A DNA stretch of 64,000 nt from Kaistella haifensis DSM 19056 (GCF_000735695.2 NZ_JASZ02000007.1:21678-85677), one strand, 5' to 3'; counted from the first letter of the stretch, positions 8,730-19,021 are shown. Notes: generated from the letters alone by a model not told the origin. Made by a program: numbers and translations.

Positions 8730-10286
8730 ATGAAAAAATATATTTCAACACTCGTCGTAGCGCTGATTTGCAATTCGGCAATCTATGCTCAGTCGATAGC
8801 TCAACCTTCTGAGGAGCAACTTTACCGACCGAACTTCCATTTCACTCCGAAAACCGGTTGGATGAATGATCCGAATGGACTTTATTACAAAGATGGTGTT
8901 TACCACCTGTTTTTCCAGTATTATCCGCACGGAAACAAATGGGGACCGATGCATTGGGGACATGCTACAAGCAAAGATCTCATCAAATGGGATGAGCAAC
9001 CTATTGCCCTCTATCCTGATGAGTTAGGATACATTTTCTCCGGAAGTGCAGTGGTTGATGTGAATAATACCTCGGGTTTCGGAGATGCCAAAAATAAACC
9101 TGTTGTTGCAATTTTTACTTATCATAATATGGATAAGGAAAAAGCAAAGCAAATAGATGTGGAAACCCAAGGAATTGCTTATTCTTTAGACAACAGCAAA
9201 ATATGGACAAAATATAGCGCAAACCCAGTTCTGAAAAACCCAGGAATCCGAGATTTTCGTGATCCGAAAGTATTTAGAGATCAAAAAAGACAACAATGGA
9301 TCATGGTTTTGGCTGCACAGGATAGAGTTCATATCTACCAATCGAAAGACCTTAAAGAATGGAAATTTCAATCCGAATTCGGAAAAGATTTGGGCGGTCA
9401 CGGTGGCGTTTGGGAATGCCCCGATTTGTTTCCGCTAAAAGTAGAAGGTTCGAAGGAAGAAAAATGGGTGATGATTGTCAATATCAATCCGGGAGGTCCC
9501 AATAAAGGTTCTGCAGGACAATATTTCGTCGGAGATTTCGACGGGAAGACCTTCACTGTAGATGAACATTTTAGCCAACAAATTAAAAGAGAAAAGGCTG
9601 CTTGGTTAGATTGGGGCAAAGACAACTATGCAAGTATTTCTTTTGATAATGTTCCAAAGGAAAAACGGGTTATTATCGGTTGGATGAGCAACTGGGACTA
9701 TGCGCAGGAAGTTCCTACACAAGCGTGGAGAAGCAGTATGACTGTGGCGAGAGAAGTTTCACTCAAAAAAACAAAAGATGGATACATTCTCAAAAATATT
9801 CCTGTTGCCCAACTGAAAAAATATCAAGGAATATCTACCAGAAAAACAATTAAGGTAAAAGCGCAAAATCAACTGATTGCAAAATCTCAACTAGATCTTA
9901 CTAAGGCAGTTGTAGATTTAGATTTGAAAAAAATGACTTCCGGAAAATATACTTTCGCGCTGAAAAATGATTTGGGAGAAGAACTGATATTCGGGATTGA
10001 TAATAAAACGAAAGAACTATTTATCGACCGTTCCAAATCAGGCAAAATAAGTTTTGGCAACAATTACGCAACCGCCGTTACCAAAGCACCTCTGCACAAG
10101 GTTTATTCTAATGTGAAGATGAAATTGGTCATCGATAAAACTTCCATCGAAATCTTCTTTAATGATGGAGAAAAAGTACTGACCGAAATTTTCTTTCCTA
10201 GCGAACATTTCTCGGAACTTTACTTATCAACGGATACGAAAGGAAGTACCTTGAACATCCGTGGTCATCAGCTTAATATTAAATAA
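8730..10286 (+). CDS. GH32 fructan hydrolase, exported (levanase/inulinase/invertase type)
   Basis: This 518-residue glycoside hydrolase family 32 enzyme releases fructose from beta-fructans or sucrose. It begins with a cleavable signal peptide ending near AIYAQ (residue 21) and has no lipobox, so it should be soluble in the periplasm. All three catalytic motifs are present: WMNDPNG with nucleophile Asp47, FRDPKVF with the transition-state stabiliser Asp178, and WECPDLF with acid/base Glu229. A C-terminal beta-sandwich follows from about residue 370. It lies between the MFS porter and the SusC gene, so trimming imported oligosaccharides is its likely job. Linkage preference cannot be told from sequence. 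Confidence 0.95.
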   Translation: MKKYISTLVVALICNSAIYAQSIAQPSEEQLYRPNFHFTPKTGWMNDPNGLYYKDGVYHLFFQYYPHGNKWGPMHWGHATSKDLIKWDEQPIALYPDELGYIFSGSAVVDVNNTSGFGDAKNKPVVAIFTYHNMDKEKAKQIDVETQGIAYSLDNSKIWTKYSANPVLKNPGIRDFRDPKVFRDQKRQQWIMVLAAQDRVHIYQSKDLKEWKFQSEFGKDLGGHGGVWECPDLFPLKVEGSKEEKWVMIVNINPGGPNKGSAGQYFVGDFDGKTFTVDEHFSQQIKREKAAWLDWGKDNYASISFDNVPKEKRVIIGWMSNWDYAQEVPTQAWRSSMTVAREVSLKKTKDGYILKNIPVAQLKKYQGISTRKTIKVKAQNQLIAKSQLDLTKAVVDLDLKKMTSGKYTFALKNDLGEELIFGIDNKTKELFIDRSKSGKISFGNNYATAVTKAPLHKVYSNVKMKLVIDKTSIEIFFNDGEKVLTEIFFPSEHFSELYLSTDTKGSTLNIRGHQLNIK

Positions 10287-10299
10287 AAAACTCTATTTT

Positions 10300-13200
10300 A
10301 TGAAAAGATATAAAATTGCAGTAGCCTTTTGTCTTCTTCCGTTTTCCTATATTTTCGCTCAGGAAACCATCAAAGGAAAGGTACTGTCTCCCGACCAAAA
10401 GCCGTTAAGCGGCGTTACTGTTACCGTTTCAGAAACCGGTGCTAGCACGACCACGGATCAAGATGGTACGTTTCAAATGAATGATTTAAACAAAGGAAAT
10501 ACACTTATTTTCAATTATCCTGATTATTCTACGCAGGAAATTATTGTCGATGAAAAAACAGTTCTCAACATTATTTTGGCTGGTGAAAAAGTGAAGAATA
10601 TTGATGAGATTGTAATGACCGGTTACACGAAGCAGAAAAAAGCCGATATCACAGGTGCGGTGTCTATCGTTGAGATGAAAGAACTTAACAAACAAGGAGA
10701 ACCAAATCCCGTAAAATCTTTACAAGGTAGAGTTGCGGGGGTGAATATTTCAACTGATGGTTCGCCTTCTGGAGGGAATACCAAAGTTTTGATTCGTGGG
10801 GTGGGAACGCTTAATAATACCGACCCACTTTATGTCATAGACGGTGTGCCTACAAAAGCTGGCATGCATGAATTAAACCCAAGCGATATTGAATCTATGC
10901 AAGTGCTAAAAGATGCATCCTCGGCAAGTATATATGGGTCCAGAGCGGCAAACGGTGTAATTATCATTACCACTAAGAAAGGGAAAAAAGGCAGAATGAG
11001 AATCGACCTGAATTATTATACAGCCTATTCGCAATATGCTAAGAAAACTGAAGTTCTCAACGCAAAACAATTTGGGCAAGTACTTTGGCAAGCCAATATT
11101 AATGATGGTTTGAATCCGAATGCTAATAATCTTAGTTATAACTTCGATTGGGGCGTTGAGAATGGTGTTCCGACTTTGTACAACATCTACGTGCCGGAAT
11201 ATTTAGATGCAGCGAAAACCATTAAGTCTGCCGATACCAATTGGTATGACGAAGTGTCTCAAACTGGCGTGGCTAATTCACTAGATGTTTCTGCATCAAG
11301 TGCTTCAGATAAAGGATCTTATTTCTTTTCAATGGGTTATTATGACAATGAGGGAATTGTGAAACTGACCAATTTCAAAAGATTATCTGCCCGTGTAAAT
11401 ACCTCTTACAATTTTTTCGATGGTAAATTAAAAATAGGGGAAAATTTTACGTACAATAAAACTAACGAATTGATGGATCCTGGTGTTCTTGATCCGGCAT
11501 TGAGGGCACTGCCGATTATACCGGTTCATACAGTGGACGGAATCGGGTGGGGTGGTCCGGTTGGAGGAATGAATGATCGGCAGAATCCTGTTCGGCTTTT
11601 GGAATATAATAAAGATAATGGATACGAATACGAACGGTTTTTCGGAAATATTTTTGCTGAATTACAGCTTGTAAAAAACCTTACTTTAAAATCAAGTTTT
11701 GGTATTGATTTTTCCAATTATTACAAAAGAATTCTTCAAAGAAGTTATGTTTCAGGGTATTTGCAGAATAATAAGAATGCTGTAAATATTGATCAGTCCG
11801 ATACTGAAAAATGGACATGGACCAATACTGCTCATTATACCGCCAAAGCAGGAAATCACCATTTCGATTTGCTGGGAGGAATGGAAATGTATCAAGATAC
11901 GTACAACAATACTTGGCTGAGAAAAGAAGGTTTCCTGATTGAAGATCCAGATTATATGTATCCAGATGCCGGAACCGGCGATGCCTTCAACGGCGGTAGT
12001 TCAACCTATTATAGTTTGTTATCGTACTTCGGAAAACTCTCGTATGATTATGACAATCGTTATCTGTTTTCTGCAACGCTTCGTTATGATGGCTCTTCAA
12101 GATTCGGTAAAAACAACCGTTTCGGAACATTCCCAGCTTTTTCACTAGGTTGGAGAATTAACAAGGAAGATTTTGCAGAACAAGTGATTCCATTTTTCTC
12201 AGATTTAAGGTTAAGAGCAGGTTGGGGACAAACCGGAAACCAAGAAATCAGTAATTCTGCTGTTTACTCGCTTTACATCGCCAATTATGCAGGAGGTAAT
12301 CCCACTTGGGCTACTTCATACGGAACGGCTTACGATATTTCAGGTGTAGGAAGTGGTCTGCTTCCATCCGGATTTATCGCTACTCAATCAAAAAATGATG
12401 ATCTAAAATGGGAAACCACTACACAAACTAACCTAGGTTTGGATTTTGGGTTTTTTAATCAAAAATTGACAGGTAGTGTGGATGTTTATCAAAAGGATAC
12501 AAAGGATATTCTTGTATTGCCTCCTTATCTAGGAGTCATCGGCGAAGGCGGAAACCGTTGGATCAATGGTGCTTCAATGGAGAACAAAGGAATAGAGGTA
12601 GCATTAGGCTATCAGAATAAAACAACAGGTGGTTTTGGATATGAAATTTCAGGAAATTTTTCGATGAACCGAAATAAAATAACGGAATTACCTAAATCAG
12701 TTGTCAATAATTATGGTGGAAACGGAACTACCGATAATATTCTGGGAAGACCGATCAATTCGATGTATGGCTATGTTGCCGACGGACTTTTCAGAACTCA
12801 GGCGGAAGTAGATAATTCTGCCGCACAGCCAGGTAAAGGTTTGGGAAGAATCCGTTATGCTGATTTAAACTCGGACGGAATTATCAATGACAAAGACAGA
12901 ACATGGATCGGAAATCCTAACCCAGGCTTTATGTATGGTGTAAATCTCAATTTTTCCTACAAAAATTTTGATTTATCTGCTTTCTGGCAAGGTATCGGCG
13001 ATGTGGATGTAATTAATTCAAAAAAATATCAAACCGATTTCTGGAGCGTGGATGATGTAGGTTCCAATAAAGGAACAAGACTTTTAAATGCGTGGTCTCC
13101 TCAGAATCCGAACTCTGATATTCCGTCACTAACTACAGTGGATAGCAATGCAGAATCAAGGTTTTCTACTTACTATATAGAAACCGGAAGTTATTTGAAA

Positions 13201-13401
13201 TTGAGGGTTTTACAACTTGGTTACACCCTTCCTAAAGATATTCTTGAACAATACAAGATTTCCAATTTCAGAATCTATGTGAGTGGGCAGAATCTTTTGA
13301 CCATAAAATCCAAAAGCTTTACAGGCGTCGATCCGGAAACCCCTGCTTATGGCTATCCGCTTCCTCTGACTTTCAATTTTGGAGTTAATTTATCCCTTTA
13401 A
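10300..13401 (+). CDS. SusC-like TonB-dependent outer-membrane transporter
   Basis: This is a SusC/RagA-family importer of 1033 residues. I choose ATG 10300 rather than the in-frame GTG at 10261, because the former starts directly with a signal peptide (MKRYKIAVAFCLLPF, ending IFAQ) and the latter lies within the end of the GH32 gene. After the signal comes a carboxypeptidase-regulatory-like domain (about 22-100), then the plug with DEIVMTGYTKQKKADITGAV and the SIYGSRAANGVIIITTKKG stretch, then a 22-strand barrel ending in a terminal aromatic-rich strand. It works with the SusD gene 19 bp downstream and needs energy from a TonB complex such as the one at 51-54 kb. Substrate inferred: fructan oligosaccharides. 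Confidence 0.95.
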   Translation: MKRYKIAVAFCLLPFSYIFAQETIKGKVLSPDQKPLSGVTVTVSETGASTTTDQDGTFQMNDLNKGNTLIFNYPDYSTQEIIVDEKTVLNIILAGEKVKNIDEIVMTGYTKQKKADITGAVSIVEMKELNKQGEPNPVKSLQGRVAGVNISTDGSPSGGNTKVLIRGVGTLNNTDPLYVIDGVPTKAGMHELNPSDIESMQVLKDASSASIYGSRAANGVIIITTKKGKKGRMRIDLNYYTAYSQYAKKTEVLNAKQFGQVLWQANINDGLNPNANNLSYNFDWGVENGVPTLYNIYVPEYLDAAKTIKSADTNWYDEVSQTGVANSLDVSASSASDKGSYFFSMGYYDNEGIVKLTNFKRLSARVNTSYNFFDGKLKIGENFTYNKTNELMDPGVLDPALRALPIIPVHTVDGIGWGGPVGGMNDRQNPVRLLEYNKDNGYEYERFFGNIFAELQLVKNLTLKSSFGIDFSNYYKRILQRSYVSGYLQNNKNAVNIDQSDTEKWTWTNTAHYTAKAGNHHFDLLGGMEMYQDTYNNTWLRKEGFLIEDPDYMYPDAGTGDAFNGGSSTYYSLLSYFGKLSYDYDNRYLFSATLRYDGSSRFGKNNRFGTFPAFSLGWRINKEDFAEQVIPFFSDLRLRAGWGQTGNQEISNSAVYSLYIANYAGGNPTWATSYGTAYDISGVGSGLLPSGFIATQSKNDDLKWETTTQTNLGLDFGFFNQKLTGSVDVYQKDTKDILVLPPYLGVIGEGGNRWINGASMENKGIEVALGYQNKTTGGFGYEISGNFSMNRNKITELPKSVVNNYGGNGTTDNILGRPINSMYGYVADGLFRTQAEVDNSAAQPGKGLGRIRYADLNSDGIINDKDRTWIGNPNPGFMYGVNLNFSYKNFDLSAFWQGIGDVDVINSKKYQTDFWSVDDVGSNKGTRLLNAWSPQNPNSDIPSLTTVDSNAESRFSTYYIETGSYLKLRVLQLGYTLPKDILEQYKISNFRIYVSGQNLLTIKSKSFTGVDPETPAYGYPLPLTFNFGVNLSL

Positions 13402-13420
13402 AATTTTAAATATTAAAACA

Positions 13421-15118
13421 ATGAAAAAGAATATATTATTTACAATCGCCTTTGCTTTTTTACTTGGAACAACTTCCTGCAATGATTTTCTGGATAATGA
13501 GCCAAGAGGCGTACTTTCCGAAACCGATGTGGTAACACCCCAGAATGTGGATGGATTTGTGATAGCGGCTTATGCAGCACTTGGAAATGATCATTATGAT
13601 ACTCCTTTCAGTCTTTGGCCTTATGGAAATGTTCGTTCAGACGATGCATACAAAGGAGGCAGTGGGACAAATGATATCCAAACTTTCCACTTCTTTGAAA
13701 TTTCTAATAATATTCGCCCAGATTTTGGTGAATTAGACGGTCTTTGGTATTTGAATTATGTAGGAATTGGTAGATGTAATAAAGCGATTGCTGCACTTAA
13801 CCAACTTTCCGAAACTGCGTATCCGAATAAGCAGAAACGAATTGCCGAGATGAAATTCGTGAGAGGTCATTTTTATTTTATGTTGAAAACCCTCTTCAAG
13901 TATGTTCCTTATGTCGACGAAAATACACCAATAGAAGAGTATCCAAACATCTCAAACAGAGCTAAAACCGACCAACAATTGTGGGATGCCATCGCTTCTG
14001 ATTTTGAATTTGCCGCAGCCAATTTGCCGGCAATACAGCCAGAAGTTGGAAGACCAAAGAAAAGTGCTGCATTTGCTTATTTGGCAAAAGTAAGATTGTA
14101 CCAAGCGTATGAACAAGATGATAATTATACCGTTACACAAATTAATCCAGTAACACTTCAGAAATCGATTGATGCTGCTAATCAGGTAATTGGGAATTAT
14201 ACTTTGGAATCCGATTTCGGGTACAATTTCCTTCCGGGTACGTACGAAAATGGTCCGGAAGCTGTTTTCTCCATTCAATATTCCGACAATGACGGAACGC
14301 TTTTCGGAAGGCTGAACTACGGTGATGTACTTTCTTTGCCACAAGGTTTGGGATGTTGTGATTTCCATAAACCAAGTCAAAATCTGGTCAATGCTTTCAA
14401 AACGAACGCCCAAGGTTTGCCAATGTTTGATACTTACAATGATGCGGATTTAGATTATAAGCAACTCAACAATTATAAAGTGGATCCAAGGCTTTACCAT
14501 ACAGTTGCGATGCCGGGACTGCCATGGAAATATGAAGAAGACAAAATCTATCAGGAAAGCTGGGTCAGAAGTCCGGGAACCTATGGCTATTATGCTTCAC
14601 TAAAAGAAAATGTTCCTGTAGGATGTGGCTGTACGGTCAATATAGATCCATTTTATGGCAATTCTAAAAACAGAATTATCATCCGTTATTCCGATGTTTT
14701 GCTGATGAAAGCAGAAGCGCTGATCGAATTGGGACAGGCAAGTCAAGCATTGCCATTAATCAACCAAGTAAGACAAAGAGCAGCAAACAGTACTGTTTTG
14801 ACGGGAAGTTATACCTCAAACAATCTTATTAGCAAATATGAACCAGGCGTGAACTGTACTTGGAACCAAGATTTTGCAAGAAAAGCCCTAAGATGGGAGC
14901 GAAGAATGGAGTTTGCAATGGAAGGCAGCCGTTTCTTTGATCTTGTGAGATGGGGAGTTGCTGCCGGAACGATGAATACCTACTACTCCGGTGAAAAAAC
15001 GAAAAGAACTTACTATTCTCAAGCAGGATTTGACCACGGAATTGAAGAATATTGCCCGATACCATTAGCTCAAATCAACTTTAGCCAAGGATTGTACAAA
15101 CAAAATAATGGTTACTAA
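13421..15118 (+). CDS. SusD-like surface glycan-binding lipoprotein
   Basis: This is a 565-residue SusD/RagB-family lipoprotein that caps the preceding SusC barrel on the cell surface and captures glycan. ATG 13421 is chosen because it begins a lipoprotein signal (MKKNILFTIAFAFLLGTTSC, lipid-bearing Cys20), while the longer in-frame version overlaps the susC end. The mature start CNDFLDNEPRGVLSE and the C-terminal region ERRMEFAMEGSRFFDLVRWG are hallmarks of the family. Helical TPR-like segments lie between. It is followed 12 bp later by another surface lipoprotein. Confidence 0.95.
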   Translation: MKKNILFTIAFAFLLGTTSCNDFLDNEPRGVLSETDVVTPQNVDGFVIAAYAALGNDHYDTPFSLWPYGNVRSDDAYKGGSGTNDIQTFHFFEISNNIRPDFGELDGLWYLNYVGIGRCNKAIAALNQLSETAYPNKQKRIAEMKFVRGHFYFMLKTLFKYVPYVDENTPIEEYPNISNRAKTDQQLWDAIASDFEFAAANLPAIQPEVGRPKKSAAFAYLAKVRLYQAYEQDDNYTVTQINPVTLQKSIDAANQVIGNYTLESDFGYNFLPGTYENGPEAVFSIQYSDNDGTLFGRLNYGDVLSLPQGLGCCDFHKPSQNLVNAFKTNAQGLPMFDTYNDADLDYKQLNNYKVDPRLYHTVAMPGLPWKYEEDKIYQESWVRSPGTYGYYASLKENVPVGCGCTVNIDPFYGNSKNRIIIRYSDVLLMKAEALIELGQASQALPLINQVRQRAANSTVLTGSYTSNNLISKYEPGVNCTWNQDFARKALRWERRMEFAMEGSRFFDLVRWGVAAGTMNTYYSGEKTKRTYYSQAGFDHGIEEYCPIPLAQINFSQGLYKQNNGY

Positions 15119-15130
15119 AATTTAAGATTT

Positions 15131-16525
15131 ATGAAAACAATATTTAATAAATTTCAAACCGTCCTTCTATTGGCGATGCTTGCAATCGTTTGGTCTTGCG
15201 ACAGACAAAACGAAGATGGCGGACTTATTACGAATGTTTCTGTAAACATTTCTTCCTTTCAAGTGAATGGAGTTGCAGGAGAAATTGATAATAAGGCAGA
15301 CAAAATAACGGTAACACTACCTTACGGAACAAGTGTGAATGCATTATCACCTTCCATTGAAATTCCGCAGGGAGCAACGGTTTCTCCTGCTTCCGGTACA
15401 ACGGTGGATTTTTCACAACCCGTTAAATTCAGAGCGAAGAATGGGAATATTTATAAAGATTACCAGGTGATTGTTCAGGCTCAGGCTCCAATTATCAGCT
15501 TTAAAATCAACGGATTGTCTGCAACTATTAATCATTCCAGCAAAACCATTTCACTCGTGATGCCGGAAGGAACCGATCTTACTGCATTGCAGCCTGTCAT
15601 TGAAATGGCAAGCGGTGTTAGCATCAGTCCGGCATCAGGAACAACGATTAATTTCAGCGCTCCTGTTCAGTTTATAGTTTCCAATGCTAATCTTACCGAA
15701 ATCTATACTGCTAAAGTGAATACTCCTGTTTCAGGACCTACAGTTGCTTTCCTGGGAACCGCGGCAACCAGAACAAGCCTTACAAATCCTGATGAAATAG
15801 CAGCTTCTGATTGGCTTTTCGGAAACTTCTCCGGAGCAGTCTATGTTTCCATGGCTGATGTGGCGAGTGGTGCTGCAAATTTAACTGGGATCGATGTTCT
15901 TTGGTGGCATTTTGATTCCGCTGTTGCACTTCCGGGTGAGGCGCTGACTGCCAATGTTACCTCAAAAATTAAAACTTATCTCGATGCAGGTGGAAATATA
16001 CTATTAACAGGATTCGCATCGCAATATGTTGATGCATTGGGTATTGTTCCAGCTGGAAAAGGACCTAACAATGTATTTGGAGATTTCCTTCCTAATGGAT
16101 TTGTAGATTCAGGAAGTGATTGGGGAATTTCCTTTAAAGGTCATGAAAATCATCCTGTTTTTGATGGACTTCAAACCTACGAATCAGGAAAAGCTAATCT
16201 TCTTCAGAAAGGAACTTTCAGACTCAATCATACTGCTTGGTGGTTTTTACCGGAATGGGGTGGCTATGTAGATGGCGCAGGTTGGAGAAATCAAACGGGA
16301 GGAACTAATCTGGCAAGTGAAGCTTGGGATGATAACCTGAACGGTAGAGTTACCATCGCGGAATTCCCAGGCGGAACAGCCAATAAAAAATGTGTCGTAA
16401 TTTCAATGGGTGCTTATGATTGGTATAACGAAACAGTGAACGGTAATGCGAGCCAGCCTAATGGCTTTTTGGATAACATCAAAAAACTGACAGAGAACAG
16501 TCTCAATTACCTTGTAACCAACTAA
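15131..16525 (+). CDS. Surface lipoprotein of the fructan locus (DUF4960-like glycan-binding candidate)
   Basis: This 464-residue lipoprotein has a signal ending IVWSC (Cys23). Two tandem, similar immunoglobulin-like units of about 75 residues follow (about 37-112 and 118-195). Each has the pattern ISxFxING, then PxGT, then VSPASGTTVDFS or ISPASGTTINFS. The remaining 265 residues form a separate domain rich in Trp and Gly, with WWHFDSA and GHENHPVFDG. Its position directly after SusD is that of SusE/F or the DUF4960 protein of known Bacteroides fructan loci. Fructan binding is therefore inferred, not shown. It is probably an accessory surface-binding protein rather than an enzyme. Confidence 0.7.
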   Translation: MKTIFNKFQTVLLLAMLAIVWSCDRQNEDGGLITNVSVNISSFQVNGVAGEIDNKADKITVTLPYGTSVNALSPSIEIPQGATVSPASGTTVDFSQPVKFRAKNGNIYKDYQVIVQAQAPIISFKINGLSATINHSSKTISLVMPEGTDLTALQPVIEMASGVSISPASGTTINFSAPVQFIVSNANLTEIYTAKVNTPVSGPTVAFLGTAATRTSLTNPDEIAASDWLFGNFSGAVYVSMADVASGAANLTGIDVLWWHFDSAVALPGEALTANVTSKIKTYLDAGGNILLTGFASQYVDALGIVPAGKGPNNVFGDFLPNGFVDSGSDWGISFKGHENHPVFDGLQTYESGKANLLQKGTFRLNHTAWWFLPEWGGYVDGAGWRNQTGGTNLASEAWDDNLNGRVTIAEFPGGTANKKCVVISMGAYDWYNETVNGNASQPNGFLDNIKKLTENSLNYLVTN

Positions 16526-16536
16526 TATCAGAAATC

Positions 16537-18078
16537 ATGACAATTAGAAAAATATATTTAGCATCTATATTGGCTTTGGCAACTATTTCTTGCCAGAATT
16601 CTGATACGATTGCAGATGTGAGTCCGGATGAAATTTTCAGACAGACCAACATCTATCCGCAACCTCCTAACCAATGGATGGGAACAGGTAATTCGTATTA
16701 TACTGCCGGCTATGTGGGCGATGTGATGCCTTATTATGAAAATGGATTATTTCATCTTTTCTTCCTACACGATGCCAAAACAAAACCGGCAGGTGAAGGT
16801 TTTCACGACATTCACAGCTTTGAAACGACTGATTTTAAAGACTTCACTTATCAAGGAAGACAAATTCCTTACGGAACCTCTTCTGAACCTGATTTTGGAG
16901 TGGGAACTGGAAGTTTGGTAAAGGTTGGAAATACCTATTATTACTATTATACTGGGCACAATGCGAACGCTGCGTTTCTATCAAGCAATCCGCGGGAGAG
17001 TGTTCTACTAGCAACCAGTACGGATATGAAAAACTGGACGAAGGTCAAGGATTTTAAAATTACCGCACCGGTCGGCTATTATGACTACGAATTCCGCGAT
17101 CCGCATGTGTTCTATAATTCTGAGGACGCTAAATACTGGATGTTAGTGTCTGCACAGACTTCAGATAAAAAAGCGGTGGTGCTGAAATTTACTTCTATTA
17201 ACCCTGCAAGTGGCAATTGGACTGTGGAAAACCCAATTTATACGACCACTTCATCAGAAAATTACATTATGCTGGAATGTCCGGATCTTTTCAAAATGGG
17301 AAATTATTGGTATCTGCTATTTTCTGAAAACTGGAGCGGAAATACCGGAACCCACTACCGAATGGCCACATCGCCAAACGGTCCATGGATTACTCCTTCG
17401 AATGACCGATTAGATGGCTCTTATTTGTACGCAGCAAAAACTGTTTCAGATAATACCAATCGTTACCTAGTAGGTTGGACTGCCAGAAAAGTTCCTGAAA
17501 GCAATATTGGAGGAAAAGATTGGGCCGGAAATTTAGTAGCTCATCAATTAAGCCAGAACTCAGACGGAACTTTAGCTGTACGACCAATTTCCGCTGCACA
17601 ATCTGTATTTGGTCAAAGTACCGAACTTTCCATAGATAAAATTACCGGAAATGTTTCCCATACTGGGAATAACTTTAATCTTTCAGGTGATTCAAAGGTG
17701 ATGTTCGGGAAACTCCAAAAAGCCAATCAAATTAGTTTTTCCATTACTGCTTCAGGAAGTGGAAGATCGGGTTTGATATTGGCACAAGATCAAGAAGAGA
17801 ATAGTGGATTCAAGATTTCTTTTGAACCATCTGCCAACCGAATTGCAAGTTACGTGTTAAGCAACGGAAGTGAAGATTTTGCCAATGCTTATCCTTTAAC
17901 AGGGATTGCTGGAACCAATTATGATGTAACCATTCAAATGAGTAATGATGTCTGTGTGGTATATGTAAATGACAAAATCGCATTCAGTAACCGTATTTAT
18001 GATGTAGTGAACAGAAAATGGAGTATTTTTGGAACTTCAGGCGGTAAATTTAGTAATATTAAAATCAAAAATCCATAG
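16537..18078 (+). CDS. Divergent GH32 lipoprotein (surface endo-fructanase candidate)
   Basis: This is a 513-residue lipoprotein (signal ending ATISC, Cys19) with a GH32/GH43-type five-bladed propeller fold and a C-terminal beta-sandwich from about residue 375. The nucleophile motif differs from the usual WMNDPNG: here it is VGDVMPYYENG with Asp62. The other two motifs are conserved: EFRDPHVF (Asp188) and MLECPDLF (Glu247). A lipid anchor and a partner SusCD pair suggest it cuts fructan at the cell surface, while the signal-peptide GH32 at 8730 works in the periplasm. Specificity is inference. The next gene starts 3 bp after its stop. Confidence 0.85.
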   Translation: MTIRKIYLASILALATISCQNSDTIADVSPDEIFRQTNIYPQPPNQWMGTGNSYYTAGYVGDVMPYYENGLFHLFFLHDAKTKPAGEGFHDIHSFETTDFKDFTYQGRQIPYGTSSEPDFGVGTGSLVKVGNTYYYYYTGHNANAAFLSSNPRESVLLATSTDMKNWTKVKDFKITAPVGYYDYEFRDPHVFYNSEDAKYWMLVSAQTSDKKAVVLKFTSINPASGNWTVENPIYTTTSSENYIMLECPDLFKMGNYWYLLFSENWSGNTGTHYRMATSPNGPWITPSNDRLDGSYLYAAKTVSDNTNRYLVGWTARKVPESNIGGKDWAGNLVAHQLSQNSDGTLAVRPISAAQSVFGQSTELSIDKITGNVSHTGNNFNLSGDSKVMFGKLQKANQISFSITASGSGRSGLILAQDQEENSGFKISFEPSANRIASYVLSNGSEDFANAYPLTGIAGTNYDVTIQMSNDVCVVYVNDKIAFSNRIYDVVNRKWSIFGTSGGKFSNIKIKNP

Positions 18079-18081
18079 TTC

Positions 18082-18999
18082 ATGTTTCTTAATAAAAAAA
18101 TAAATGTAGTATGTTTCGGAGAGGTGCTCTTCGATGTTTTTGGTACGGAAAAGAAAATCGGTGGCGCACCGCTTAATCTCGCTCTTAGAACTGCTTCTTT
18201 CGGATTTCCGGTAGCGATGATCAGTTCGGTAGGCAACGATGAAGATGGAAAAGTGATTTGCGATTATACAAAAGAAAATAAATTGGATACCAGCGGAATC
18301 CTTACGACGCCTGATTACGAAACAGGAATTGTTAAGGTAACTCTTAATGAACGCGGCTCGGCAACTTATGAGATCAAATTTCCATCAGCTTGGGATTTTA
18401 TTGAGGCCAATGAAAAGACCGATAGCATCGTAAAAAATGCCGACGTTTTTTTCTATGGAAGTCTTATTTGCAGAAATGAGGTTTCACAAAAAACACTTTT
18501 TACTTTGCTTGAAAACAACAACAAAATGTTCAAAGTTTTTGATGTGAACTTAAGAAAACCGTTTTATGATATTGCGCTTCTTGAAAGATTAATGAATAAA
18601 GCCGATTTTATTAAATTCAACGATGAAGAAATTCTGGAAATAGCGTCCGGATTAGGGTTCAATTCAGATGATCTCGAAGAAAATATTCATTTTATTTCAC
18701 AAAAAACCCAAACGCCTTCGATCTGTGTGACTTTGGGAAAACATGGTTCTATAATGATATGGGAAGGAAAAATTTATCGCCATTCAGGATATCCTGTGGA
18801 AGTATCTGATACTGTTGGTGCTGGTGATTCATTTTTGGCAAGTCTCATTGTTCAATTATTATCCAAAAATAAACCAGAAGAAGCGATGGATTTTGCAAGT
18901 GCCGTAGGTGCCATTGTTGCAAGCAAGCCAGGAGCAAACCCCTTAATTAGTTCAACCGAAATCGAGCAATTCCTAGGAACGGCTTTTTCAGGCTTGTAA
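18082..18999 (+). CDS. Fructokinase, PfkB family
   Basis: This is a 305-residue cytoplasmic sugar kinase of the PfkB/ribokinase family. It has the substrate-side motif KIGGAPLNLA at about residues 26-35 and the anion-hole and catalytic-base motif DTVGAGDSF at 243-251 (Asp249). Opening with CFGEVLFDVF is characteristic of bacterial fructokinases. As last gene of the fructan operon it would phosphorylate imported fructose to fructose 6-phosphate. A strong terminator follows within 25 bp, closing the operon. Confidence 0.92.
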   Translation: MFLNKKINVVCFGEVLFDVFGTEKKIGGAPLNLALRTASFGFPVAMISSVGNDEDGKVICDYTKENKLDTSGILTTPDYETGIVKVTLNERGSATYEIKFPSAWDFIEANEKTDSIVKNADVFFYGSLICRNEVSQKTLFTLLENNNKMFKVFDVNLRKPFYDIALLERLMNKADFIKFNDEEILEIASGLGFNSDDLEENIHFISQKTQTPSICVTLGKHGSIMIWEGKIYRHSGYPVEVSDTVGAGDSFLASLIVQLLSKNKPEEAMDFASAVGAIVASKPGANPLISSTEIEQFLGTAFSGL

Positions 19000-19021
19000 T
19001 CGATTGACCAAAATATTATTT

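Noticed and set aside
13952..14413. 153-codon minus-strand frame inside susD
   Set aside because: It has no signal, motif or promoter and lies fully within a well-supported gene on the other strand.
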